Position numbers and translations under genes: made by a program | Shown here: one piece after another, positions 1 to 7,672 of the stretch | Numbering within the stretch: position 1 is the first letter of the stretch | Layout: the number at the start of each line of letters is the position of its first letter | Assembly: GCA_937952135.1 (NCBI GenBank) | Contig: CALFYL010000105.1 | Coordinates: forward strand, 1-28,642 | DNA: 28,642 nucleotides | Reading direction: 5' to 3' | Source: an uncultured Planctomycetia bacterium | GTDB taxonomy: Bacteria > Planctomycetota > UBA1135 > GCA-002686595 | Notes under the pieces: model-generated | The model's database searches: none | What the model was told of the DNA's origin: nothing | The model's input: only the letters and a program-made list of their open reading frames with translations

Positions 1-48
1 GGCCAGGTTCATCACCTTCTTGGCGCGATCTGTGAAGCGGTCGAACAT
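1..48 (-). CDS. clpC: ClpC ATPase, N-terminal fragment (cut by window edge)
   Basis: Only the first 16 codons are inside the window, read from the ATG at 48-46: MFDRFTDRAKKVMNLA. This is the characteristic beginning of the ClpC/MecB Hsp100 ATPase, whose N domain starts M-F-x-R-F-T-D-R-A-x-K-V-M. A Shine-Dalgarno-like AGAAGGA lies about 8 bases upstream. ClpC is a cytoplasmic AAA+ unfoldase that feeds substrates to ClpP. Upstream on the same strand is mcsA, the gene that precedes mcsB-clpC in the classical ctsR-mcsA-mcsB-clpC operon, which supports the call. Everything beyond residue 16 is inferred. Confidence 0.85.
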   Translation of the reverse strand, partial: MFDRFTDRAKKVMNLA

Positions 49-647
49 GGGGAGGATCCTTCTCGCGGCCGGGGTTCGGCCTGGTGTCTTCAGTCGGCCG
101 GGCGCGGCGCCCGGCTTCGGAGTGGCGCGTCGTGGTCGGGTTCGACGCTGTGTTGAGCGACGCGGTCTAGGTCGTCGTGGTTTTGGTCGTCGTGCGATCG
201 TGCTCGTCGTGGCGTGAAGGCCGCGGAGCTTGGGTTGGCGGGGCCGGTTCGGCTCGCGGCAAAGTCACGGGAATTCGTCGCGCGCGACGCCGTTCCCTCG
301 ACGGGCTGAGCCTTAGCCTCTGCTTGTCGGCCTTCAAGCAAGCCGGGGTTTACGGGTACCGGCTCGCTTTTCCAAGGTCGGCCCACGGAAGCCACGCCGC
401 GGGAACGCCATCATGCCGGAGCGTTCGGCGCGGAACCAGCGGCGCGCTGCCCGCACTTGGGCGCAGAAACTGCGCGGTGAGCGAGCCCGAAGTGCACGGC
501 GCCTGACCCCGAACGGCGCTCCACGATCCGCCCAAAGTCCCTCCCGAGGGGTCGTTCGGGCGCGGCCCGATTTCGACGGGCTGGGCCGTTTCTTCAGGCT
601 CTCTCTTCAGGCTTGATCTTCAGGCCGCCGCTCGCGGCGCCAGCGGA
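49..647. other. 599-base gap between mcsA and clpC, no supported gene
   Basis: All open frames here are short, rich in Arg/Ala/Ser, lack a convincing start signal and resemble no family I know, so I annotate no gene. The stretch holds three near-identical GTCGTCGTG-type copies (171-179, 186-194, and CTCGTCGTG at 203-211), a small perfect hairpin (461-475, GCGCAG/CTGCGC with an AAA loop) and a 13-base tandem repeat (591-629, listed separately). It would serve as the leader and promoter region of clpC. It also sits where mcsB lies in many relatives. Confidence 0.6.
591..629. repeat. Three 13-base tandem copies beginning TCTTCAGGC
   Basis: TCTTCAGGC occurs at 591-599, 604-612 and 617-625, exactly 13 bases apart, with the remaining 4 bases of each unit diverged. 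The array ends about 20 bases beyond the mcsA stop codon. No function is evident. Confidence 0.75.
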
Positions 648-1334
648 TCAGGAGTGCTCGAGCGACTTGATCTCGTCGCGCAGCTTGGCGGCCACTTCGT
701 AGGCCTCGTCGCGGATCGCCGACGCCAGCGCTTGCTGCAACTCGTCGAGGCGCTTGCGCCGCACGACGGTCATCTCGTCCTGGTTCGGGCCGCGGCCGAC
801 GTGCCGCGCCGCGCCGTGGATGCGCTCGAGCAGGTCGCGAAGCTGCGCACCGAACACCTCGTAGTCCTTCGGGCAGCCCAGGCGCCCGCGCTGTCGGAAG
901 TCGCGCAAGGTCATGCCGCAGTCGGGGCACGAGATGCCGGGCGGCTGCTTGCGCGCGGCCGGCTGCTGCGCCTTCAGCAGCTTCCACACCTCGGCCAGAT
1001 CCTTCGCCTGACCGTAGACGTCGTGCTGTGCCTGCGCGCAGGTCTCGCACAGGAACTGCTCGTGCGTCGTCGCGTTCGCGTGGTTCTCGCCGACCTGCTT
1101 CGACGCGGAGTGGCTCTCGGTCGCCGCGCCCTCGCTCGCCGGCTTCGACAACTCGCCGCCCAGAGTTCCGCTCGGCGCTACGCCCGACTCGCCGATCGAC
1201 GTGCCGATCGATTTGCCAGACGACGGGTTCGCGGCCTCGCCCGAAGGAGACACGGCAGGCGCCGACTGCGGCGGATGCGTCACGTCGATCACGCGCACCG
1301 TCGCAGGATTTTGTTGGCAGGCTTGGCAGAGCAT
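648..1334 (-). CDS. mcsA: McsA-like zinc-finger/UVR protein (protein-arginine kinase activator)
   Basis: The 228-residue product has the McsA layout. CQAC (C3, C6) and CETC (C96, C99) form the first zinc site. CPDCGMTLRDFR (C136, C139), followed by RLGCPKDYEVF (C154), is the second cysteine-rich unit. A UVR motif, LDELQQALASAIRDEAYEVA, covers about 195-227. In Firmicutes McsA activates the arginine kinase McsB and can act as a ClpC adaptor. The start at 1334 was chosen because it puts the first CxxC at residues 3-6, as in the family; the longer frame from 1421 adds 29 residues without family resemblance. Oddity: a Ser/Gly/Ala-rich stretch of about 70 residues (20-92) separates the two halves of the first zinc site, where about 20 residues are usual. 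It lies 106 bases after the Clp-repeat gene. No mcsB follows before clpC. Confidence 0.88.
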   Translation of the reverse strand: MLCQACQQNPATVRVIDVTHPPQSAPAVSPSGEAANPSSGKSIGTSIGESGVAPSGTLGGELSKPASEGAATESHSASKQVGENHANATTHEQFLCETCAQAQHDVYGQAKDLAEVWKLLKAQQPAARKQPPGISCPDCGMTLRDFRQRGRLGCPKDYEVFGAQLRDLLERIHGAARHVGRGPNQDEMTVVRRKRLDELQQALASAIRDEAYEVAAKLRDEIKSLEHS

Positions 1335-1440
1335 GGGCAGCGAAGAGTTGGGGCGGGCTGCGCGCGCAGCCTCTCGTATAAATCGGAGCGGGGCGTTCGT
1401 CGACCCCCTGCTTTGAAGCAACGCTCGGCGGCGCGAACTT

Positions 1441-2334
1441 CTAGGGATCGAGGAACGCGCCCGCGGAGCGTTCGAGCAGCGCCGGAGTGAGCTTGTGGCG
1501 ATGGAGGATCTGCGCCAGCTCGGGCGTGCCGCCGGCGTGGAAGGTCGCGAGGAGCGTCAGGCTGTTCGTGGCGTTCGGAACTCGCGCCAGGAGGGCTTCG
1601 GCGGCGTCGTCGAGGGCCAGCGGACCGCCCTGCACGGGGGAGAGGTCCTCGAGCCGGCCGCGCAGTGCGATGCGGACGCGCGAGGGCGGCAGGCCCGCAG
1701 CGCGCTCGAGCAGCATGTCCGAGGAGAGGCTGGCGAGGAGCAAATGGCCCGGGGAGATCGAGCGGTGCCCGCCCTGCCGCGCGAGCTTGCCGGCCGCGGA
1801 GAGAAGCCGCTTGGCGGGCTCCGAAAAGCTGCGGAACAGTGCGCCTTCGTCGACGACGGCGTGGGCGCCGGGGCCGGCGGGGGTGGAGAGCGCCTCCAAG
1901 CGCTCGCGCGACCAGCCCGAGTCGGCGAGCGTCTCGCGCACATCGGGTTCGAGCTCTTCGAAGGCCGCGAGGAGGACGTGGGCGGGCTCGACGGCGCGCG
2001 AGCGGCGTTGCGCGGCGTCGGCGCGGGCGCGGCGCAAGGCGCGCACGCCGAAAGCCGAGAAGGGCAGCGACGCGTTCGAACCGCTGATCAGGATGCCTGC
2101 GGCGAGCGCGCGGGCCTCCTCGGAGATCGTCGCGGGGTCGGCGAAGGCGTGCAGCGCGACACGGTGCGCGGCGCAGTCTTCGTCGTCCATCAAGGTCGCG
2201 AGCAGGTGCTCGGGGCCGACCTCGTCGGCGTGGAGCGAGAGCGCGAACGCGCCGCAACGGTCCAGCAGCCCGCGCGCGTAGGGCGCGAGCCGCGCGAGGA
2301 GCTCGCGCGCGCGCGGATCGTCGGCGGCGATCAT
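1441..2334 (-). CDS. Clp N-terminal-repeat protein without ATPase domains
   Basis: This 297-residue protein looks like two tandem Clp_N domains and nothing else. I see four Clp-repeat-like units: ADEVGPEHLLATLMDDEDCA (about 37-69), AVEPAHVLLAAFEE (112-150), SISPGHLLLASLSS (189-230) and a weaker one at about 255-292. There is no Walker A or B motif, so it cannot be an unfoldase. In ClpC the N domain binds adaptors and phosphoarginine-marked substrates. A stand-alone copy could be an adaptor, a decoy or a substrate collector for ClpC; that is inference. Its ATG overlaps the murD stop (ATGA, 2331-2334), so translation is probably coupled. mcsA and clpC lie downstream. The repeats are divergent, so the family call rests on the G-P-E-H-L-L pattern. 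Confidence 0.72.
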   Translation of the reverse strand: MIAADDPRARELLARLAPYARGLLDRCGAFALSLHADEVGPEHLLATLMDDEDCAAHRVALHAFADPATISEEARALAAGILISGSNASLPFSAFGVRALRRARADAAQRRSRAVEPAHVLLAAFEELEPDVRETLADSGWSRERLEALSTPAGPGAHAVVDEGALFRSFSEPAKRLLSAAGKLARQGGHRSISPGHLLLASLSSDMLLERAAGLPPSRVRIALRGRLEDLSPVQGGPLALDDAAEALLARVPNATNSLTLLATFHAGGTPELAQILHRHKLTPALLERSAGAFLDP

Positions 2335-3743
2335 GCGTCGGCGAGCGTAGCGCAGGCCGCGCTGTTCTCACCCTCGGGTTCGGGCAGCGCCGCGCGGAAG
2401 GCCAGCGCGCGGTCGCGGAAATTGCGATAGGCGTCGAAGCTCGCGCAGGCCGGCGAGAAGAGGATCCCAGCGCCGTCGGGAGTGAGCTCGAAGGCCGCGC
2501 GCACGGCCTCTTCGAGCGTCTCGGCGCGGTGGGTCGGCACGCCCTCGCGCTCGAAGGCCGCCGCGAGCTCGGGACCCGATGCGCCGAAGGCCACCACTCG
2601 GACGCCCAGCGCTCGCGCGCTGCGGGCGAGTTCGTCGAGCGCGAGCTCCTTCGCTCGACCGCCGCACAGCAGCGTGACCGGCGCGCCGAGACTCTCGAGG
2701 GCCGAAAGCGTCGAATCGGGCGTCGTCGAAACGCCGTTGTCCCAGACGCGCCGGCCGCGGCGCAGGCCGAGGTCTTCGAGCCGGTGTTCGAGCCCGCGCA
2801 GGCCGCCGATCGCGGCTGCGAGCGACGCCGGCGAGGCGCCGAGCGCGTGCGCGAGTCCGAGGGCGGCCAGCACGTTCGCGCGTTGGAACGCGCCGGGCAG
2901 TCGCAGGTCGGCGACGAGGCCCAAGCCCGTCGCGCCGCGGCGGAACTCTCCGGCTTCGAGGTGCAGTTCGGCGTCGCTGCCCTCGCGCGTCGAGAAACGC
3001 AGGGTTTTTCCGCGCTCGGGACGCCAGCGCCCGACGCGCGGATCGTCGCTCGAGAGCACGACGGTCGCGTCCGGTCCGGCGAGGTCGAGCACACGGCGCT
3101 TCGCGGCCTCGTAGCTCTCGGGCGTGCCGTGGCGTTCGAGGTGGTCGGCGAGCACGTTCACGCAGCACACCGCCGCGACGCGCTCGAGCGGACCGAATCC
3201 CGGCGCGAGCGCCTCGAGCTGGTACGACGAGATCTCGACCACGGCGATGTCGTCGGCGCGCATCTCGCCCAGCGCCGTGATCAGCGCGCGGCCGATGTTG
3301 CCTCCGACGTGCACGCGCGCGCCGCCCGCGGCGAGCAACTGCGCGGTCGCGTTCGTCGTCGAGCTCTTGCCCTGCGTGCCGGTGATGAGCACGAGGCGCG
3401 CCGGGCAGGCTTCGAGGAACAGCTCCATCTCGCTGCTCACGGCGACCTGGGCCGCGCGCGCGGCGCGCAGGAACTCGTTGTCGGGCGCCACCGCGGGGTT
3501 CGCGATCACGACGTCGGCGTCCGTGAAATCCTCGAGCCGGTGCTCGCCGAGCACGCAGCGCACGTCGAGGCCTTCGATCGCCGCGAGCGATTCGGAGAGT
3601 TTCGCCGGCGGGCGCAGGTCCGTGACGGTGACGCGCGCTCCGACGCCGGCGAGGTAGCGCACGGTCTCGACGCCGCCGCCCTGCAGACCGAGGCCCATCA
3701 CGGTCGCGCGCTTTCCAGCGAACGATCGGGGTGCGCGGCTCAC
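2331..3743 (-). CDS. murD: UDP-N-acetylmuramoyl-L-alanine--D-glutamate ligase
   Basis: MurD adds D-glutamate to UDP-MurNAc-L-Ala in cytoplasmic peptidoglycan precursor synthesis. The 470-residue product has the Mur-ligase plan: an N-terminal Rossmann-like part (MGLGLQGGG near 16-24), the ATP-binding loop GTQGKSST (about 122-129), EISSYQLEAL (about 170-179), DHLERHG (about 200-206) and a C-terminal ligase domain. The open frame extends to 4184, but that extension is antisense to nothing useful and overlaps the upstream lipoprotein gene. I therefore take the GTG at 3743-3741, which gives VSRAPRSFAGKRATVMG and overlaps the upstream TGA by four bases (GTGA). It is not in a dcw cluster but between a PEGA lipoprotein gene and a Clp-repeat gene. 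Its presence implies peptidoglycan synthesis in this organism. Confidence 0.93.
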   Translation of the reverse strand: MSRAPRSFAGKRATVMGLGLQGGGVETVRYLAGVGARVTVTDLRPPAKLSESLAAIEGLDVRCVLGEHRLEDFTDADVVIANPAVAPDNEFLRAARAAQVAVSSEMELFLEACPARLVLITGTQGKSSTTNATAQLLAAGGARVHVGGNIGRALITALGEMRADDIAVVEISSYQLEALAPGFGPLERVAAVCCVNVLADHLERHGTPESYEAAKRRVLDLAGPDATVVLSSDDPRVGRWRPERGKTLRFSTREGSDAELHLEAGEFRRGATGLGLVADLRLPGAFQRANVLAALGLAHALGASPASLAAAIGGLRGLEHRLEDLGLRRGRRVWDNGVSTTPDSTLSALESLGAPVTLLCGGRAKELALDELARSARALGVRVVAFGASGPELAAAFEREGVPTHRAETLEEAVRAAFELTPDGAGILFSPACASFDAYRNFRDRALAFRAALPEPEGENSAACATLADA

Positions 3744-4336
3744 GGCGTGGTTCGCTGCGGCTTCGTCGACAGCGTCGGACGCGCCGGCCCGCGCAACGGA
3801 CCCTCGGGCCCGGCGCGGCGCATCGCTTCGGCGCGGGCCAGGATGTCCTGCAGGTCGGGCTCGAGCAGCACGGCGACGCCGGGTTGCAGGTTCACGTGCA
3901 CCTCGTGCGAATCGCGCCAGCCGAACGGCACGAGCACTTCGGTCACGATGTCGAGCGGAAAGCGGCCGTACCAAGGCGGGTCGAGCTCGACGAGGCGCGA
4001 GTAGGTGCGGTACCCCTCGTGGTAGAGCGTCAGGCGGCGCTTGCCGTAGTGTTCGAAGGGGAGCTCGATCGGCGTCACGCCCACGCGTTCGCCGTCGAGG
4101 CGCACTTCGCTCTCGCTCGGCACGGACGTGATGCGCAACGTGCGCTGCGCGCGGCACGCGCCGAGCGCCAGCAGCGCGCCGCATGCGAGGAGCGGGCCGA
4201 TCCTGCGGGCGCCGGCGAGTCCAGGGCCCCGGGACCGAGAGGGCGCCGGCGTGCGGCGAGGGACGTGGGCCGCGCGCGCCTGGTGGGGGCCGGCCTGGCG
4301 GGCGAAGTGCGGGCTCATGCGCTCAGGAGGCCTCAT
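3740..4336 (-). CDS. PEGA-domain lipoprotein
   Basis: The 198-residue protein has a hydrophobic stretch ending in a lipobox (ALLALGAC, Cys61), then a PEGA domain: LRITSVPSESEVRLDGERVG and TPIELPFEHYGKRRLTLYHE (about 67-118). PEGA domains are small surface or periplasmic beta-modules. The region after it (120-170) is conserved-looking but unknown to me, and the tail is Pro/Arg-rich. About 45 residues precede the signal segment. The only start codons in frame are the ATGs at 4336 and 4318, so the start is uncertain and the N-terminus unusually long for a lipoprotein. It lies 21 bases downstream of the tRNA-Ser gene and overlaps murD by four bases, so it is probably the first gene of that transcription unit. 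Confidence 0.75.
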   Translation of the reverse strand: MRPPERMSPHFARQAGPHQARAAHVPRRTPAPSRSRGPGLAGARRIGPLLACGALLALGACRAQRTLRITSVPSESEVRLDGERVGVTPIELPFEHYGKRRLTLYHEGYRTYSRLVELDPPWYGRFPLDIVTEVLVPFGWRDSHEVHVNLQPGVAVLLEPDLQDILARAEAMRRAGPEGPLRGPARPTLSTKPQRTTP

Positions 4337-4355
4337 TCGCTGGATTGGCGCTTGA

Positions 4356-4447
<92 letters not shown>

Positions 4448-4551
4448 AGCGCAGGGCGATCGTAGCGAGGCGCCCAGGCAGCGGCAAGTTCGGAACTGGC
4501 GCCCGGGTCGCCCGCTCGTTAAGACCCACAGAGCTTTCCGCTGTATTTCGC

Positions 4552-6483
4552 ATGCCTTTGATCGACCTCGCTCCCGGTTCGACCGATTCCACCGCGTCGC
4601 GCGGCCTGTGGCTGTTCAACATCGCCCTCGGGTCGCTGATCGGACTCGCCTACCTCGACGGCTTCGAGTTGGGCTCGGCGCCGCGCTTGTGGGTCTTCGC
4701 GCACTTCGGCCTCGTGTCGGCGGTCGCGACGTTCTCGCTGCTCCCCGCGGCCTGCATCGCAGCCTTGCGCCGCACGCGGCTCCGCGCGCGCTTCGTGCGC
4801 AGCGGCGAGATCGCGCTGTGGACCGCCTTCCAGCTCGCGTTGCTCGTCGACACGCGCGTGTGGGGGCTCTTCCGCTACCACTTCGGCGCAGCGGCGTGGA
4901 ACCTCGTGACGAGCAAGGGCGCCGAGGACTCGTACCGCCTCGGACCGAAGGTGTGGTGGTTCGCGGCTGGCGCGGCGGCGTTGATCGCGCTCGTCAACCT
5001 GGCGGTGCTCGCGTTGGTGCGCGCACCGCGGCGCAGCGCGCCGAACGATGCGACGGCGCCGAGTGGACGGCGCATCTTCCGCCCGGGCGCGATCGCGATC
5101 GCGGGCCTGCTGCTCATCGTCGCCGTCGAGAAGACGATCTACGCGCGCGCCGATCTCGACCGCGACTCGCGCGTGGTCGCCGTGAGCGAAGCGCTGCCGC
5201 TCTACCCGCGCCTGCGAGTGAGTTCGATCCTCCCCGACGAGTTGCGCGACGGCTGGCCGGCGCTCCCCGACGTGCAGGTCTCGGCGCCCGACACCGTGCT
5301 CGACTTCCCGCGCACTGTCTTCGAGCTCGGCTCGGAGGCGCCGCGCGCGAACGTGCTCGTGGTCGTGATCGACTCGTGGCGGCGCGACATGCTCGACGAG
5401 CGCGTGACGCCGAACATGGCCCGCTTCGCGCGCGACGCGCGGCGCTTCGACGACCACCTGAGCACCGGCAACGGCACGCGCTTCGGCGTGTTCGGCATGC
5501 TCTACGGGCTGCACGGTTCGTATTGGTGGCCCGTGCTCGAAGCGCGCCGCGCCCCGCCGCTCCTGATGAGCCTCGCCGCGGCCGGCTACGAGCTGCGCGT
5601 GCTCTCGTCGGCGTCGATGGACTTCCCCGAGTTCCGCAGCACGGCCTGGGTCGAGTGCCCCGACGCGGTGTGGGACGATTTCGGCGAGGCGCCGTCGAGC
5701 GTCCGCGACCAGCGCGTCGCCGAACGCTTCGAGACCTGGCTCCAGGAGCGCTCCGACGAACCCGAGCGCACGCGGCCGCCGTTCTTCGCCTTCGTGTTGC
5801 TCGACTCGGCGCACCAGAAGTACGACTTCCCGCCCGAGCACGCGGTCTTCACGCCGTACGCGTGGGACCTCGACTACGTGGAGCTGTCGGGCTCGCGCGA
5901 TCCCGAGCTCGCGAGGCTCGTGCGCAACCGCTACCGCAACGGACTGCACCACGCCGACGCGGTCGCCGCGCGCATCCTCGACGCCCTGCGCGCGAGCGGC
6001 GAACTCGACTCGACGCTCGTCGTCGTGACGGGCGACCACGGCGAGGAATTCGCCGAGAACGGCTACTGGGGCCACACCGGCAACTTCACGCTCGAACAAG
6101 TGGCGACGCCGCTCCTGCTGCGCGGACCGGGTGTCGCGAGCGGCGTGGAGACGCGGCCGACGTCGCACATCGACCTGCCCGGCACGCTGCTCGAGCTCCT
6201 CGGCGCCGACCCGCGCCTCGTGCGCGAGTCGTGCTTCTCGGAGTCGCTGCTCGAGCCGCCGCCGCAGCGCGCGCGCGTGGTCGCCGGTTGGGAGGAAGTC
6301 GGCCTGTGGACCGACGACTGCGTGTTCCGCATTCCGCGCGACAGCTCGCGCGGTCTGCCGCCGATCGCGTGCAACGCGCGTTGGACGCCGCTGGAGGATC
6401 AGTCGGCGGCCTTCGAGCGCCACGCGTCCGCGCTCGAGCAGCTCTCGGCCGATTGCCTGCGGTTCCTGCGCGCGAGCCCCTGA
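4552..6483 (+). CDS. YejM/PbgA-like inner-membrane protein with sulfatase-fold periplasmic domain
   Basis: The 643-residue protein begins with five predicted membrane spans (about 18-36, 45-72, 85-104, 134-156, 178-196). FRYHFGAAAWNLVTSKG between spans 3 and 4 resembles the DUF3413 region of enterobacterial YejM. The alkaline-phosphatase/sulfatase-fold domain follows: NVLVVVIDSWRRDM (Asp274), GNGTRFGVFGMLYG (Thr309, the YejM-type segment), GDHGEEF (Asp495, His496) and GYWGHTG (His508). In E. coli YejM controls LpxC turnover and lipid A supply. Unlike the E. coli protein as I remember it, the metal ligands look complete here, so a transferase or hydrolase activity is possible. The ATG at 4552 was chosen because the longer frame runs back through the tRNA. 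The next gene, 259 bases on, is an LpxL-type acyltransferase, fitting an outer-membrane lipid role. Confidence 0.85.
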   Translation: MPLIDLAPGSTDSTASRGLWLFNIALGSLIGLAYLDGFELGSAPRLWVFAHFGLVSAVATFSLLPAACIAALRRTRLRARFVRSGEIALWTAFQLALLVDTRVWGLFRYHFGAAAWNLVTSKGAEDSYRLGPKVWWFAAGAAALIALVNLAVLALVRAPRRSAPNDATAPSGRRIFRPGAIAIAGLLLIVAVEKTIYARADLDRDSRVVAVSEALPLYPRLRVSSILPDELRDGWPALPDVQVSAPDTVLDFPRTVFELGSEAPRANVLVVVIDSWRRDMLDERVTPNMARFARDARRFDDHLSTGNGTRFGVFGMLYGLHGSYWWPVLEARRAPPLLMSLAAAGYELRVLSSASMDFPEFRSTAWVECPDAVWDDFGEAPSSVRDQRVAERFETWLQERSDEPERTRPPFFAFVLLDSAHQKYDFPPEHAVFTPYAWDLDYVELSGSRDPELARLVRNRYRNGLHHADAVAARILDALRASGELDSTLVVVTGDHGEEFAENGYWGHTGNFTLEQVATPLLLRGPGVASGVETRPTSHIDLPGTLLELLGADPRLVRESCFSESLLEPPPQRARVVAGWEEVGLWTDDCVFRIPRDSSRGLPPIACNARWTPLEDQSAAFERHASALEQLSADCLRFLRASP

Positions 6484-6742
6484 GCTCCGCCGCTCCGCTC
6501 CAAGCTCGTTTGTTCAATTGCCAGACGCACGCGAGGTGCGGCGCCGTCCGAATGCGAAGTCGAAGGGCGCGACAGAGCGTAGGCGCGCGCTCGGCGAGGT
6601 CGGCGCGATTGCCGCTGCCTTCGCGAGGGCTTACCGTCACAATCGATCTCTCGTGGACACGACCTCGAACCATCCTGCGGACGCCCCGGACGCACGCGTC
6701 GAGCGGCGCAGGGCGCGCGCACCCAAGCGGCACGGGCGTTCG
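6484..6742. other. 259-base spacer between the yejM-like and acyltransferase genes
   Basis: No gene or clear RNA seen. It contains an in-frame GTG at 6653 that could extend the acyltransferase by 30 residues (Arg-rich, unlike the family), without a well-placed ribosome binding site. Confidence 0.5.
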
Positions 6743-7672
6743 ATGCCCGTGCGTGCGTGGTGCGGGCGCACGAGCCTGCACCTCGTGTCGAAGCTGAGCT
6801 TCCCCGCGTGCTACCGCGTCGGTGGCTGGGCCGGCCGGGCGCTCGGCGCGCTGCCGACGGTGGAGCGCAGCGCGACGATCGCCAACCTCGAAATGTGTCT
6901 GCCGGAACTCGCGCGCGAGGAGCGGGACGCGCTCGCTCGGAGGAGCCTGGTCGAGACCGGCCGCACCTTCATGGAGTTCGGCGCGCTGTGGTGCTGGCCG
7001 GCCGAGCGCGTTCTCTCGCTCGTCGTCGACGTGCGCGGACGCGACCTGTTCGACCTCGCTCGCGCCCGCGGCCGCGGGCTGATCCTGCTGACGCCGCACC
7101 TCGGTGCGTGGGAGTTGTGCGGGCTGTACTTCAGCTCGCTCGCGCCGCTCACCGCGATGTACAAGCGGCCCGCGGTGGAGGAGATCGAGTGCTTCTACAA
7201 CGCCGCGCGCGGCCGGCTCGGCGCGAAGCTCGCGCCGAACGACGCCGGCGGCGTGGCGAGCGTGCTCCGCGCGCTGAAGAGCGGCGAGGTCGTGGGGATT
7301 CTCCCCGACCAGGACCCGGGCCGCGGATCGGGCGTGTTCGTGCCGTACTTCGGCGTGCTCGCGAACACGACCACGCTCGTGGCCAAGCTCGCGGCGCGCA
7401 CCGGAGCCGCGGTGCTGCTCGTGTGGGCCGAACGCCTCGAGCACGCGCGCGGATTTCGCATCCACATCGTCGAGCCGCACCGCACGATCGGCCTCGCGGA
7501 TCCGATCGCGGGCACGATCGCGCTGAATGCCGAGCTGGAGGAACTGATCCGCGGCGCGCCGGAGCAGTACCTTTGGAGCTACAAGCGCTACCGCACGCGG
7601 CCTGAAGGACTCCAGTGTCCCTACCGCCGAGGTGTGAGCGAGCAGAGCATGGGAGCGAGGAGCACAGGATGA
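6743..7672 (+). CDS. LpxL/HtrB-family lipid A-type acyltransferase
   Basis: This 309-residue protein belongs to the LABLAT family, which transfers acyl chains to lipid A precursors or related glycolipids at the inner membrane. Supporting motifs are the active-site segment LLTPHLGAWELC with the His-x4-Glu pair (H119, E124), MYKRP at the usual place for the family's YRP motif, and LPDQDPGRGSGVFVPYFG followed by LVAKLAARTGA. There is a hydrophobic N-terminal anchor. The start is taken at the ATG at 6743; a GTG at 6653 is the alternative. Its stop overlaps the next ATG (ATGA, 7669-7672), so it heads a four-gene operon. Together with the YejM-like gene upstream it points to an LPS-type outer membrane. 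Which acyl acceptor it uses cannot be told from the sequence. Confidence 0.85.
   Translation: MPVRAWCGRTSLHLVSKLSFPACYRVGGWAGRALGALPTVERSATIANLEMCLPELAREERDALARRSLVETGRTFMEFGALWCWPAERVLSLVVDVRGRDLFDLARARGRGLILLTPHLGAWELCGLYFSSLAPLTAMYKRPAVEEIECFYNAARGRLGAKLAPNDAGGVASVLRALKSGEVVGILPDQDPGRGSGVFVPYFGVLANTTTLVAKLAARTGAAVLLVWAERLEHARGFRIHIVEPHRTIGLADPIAGTIALNAELEELIRGAPEQYLWSYKRYRTRPEGLQCPYRRGVSEQSMGARSTG

Noticed and set aside
90..506. Possible small genes in the mcsA-clpC gap
   Set aside because: Open frames on both strands are low in hydrophobic core residues, lack ribosome binding sites and match nothing I know; they are typical of GC-rich DNA.
651..669. GGAGTGCTCGAGC as half of a CIRCE/HrcA element
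   Set aside because: It lies inside the mcsA coding end and has no matching TTAGCACTC arm at the required spacing.
2331..4184. 617-residue version of MurD
   Set aside because: The first 147 residues are Arg-rich shadow sequence of the PEGA lipoprotein gene. The GTG at 3743 gives a normal-length MurD.
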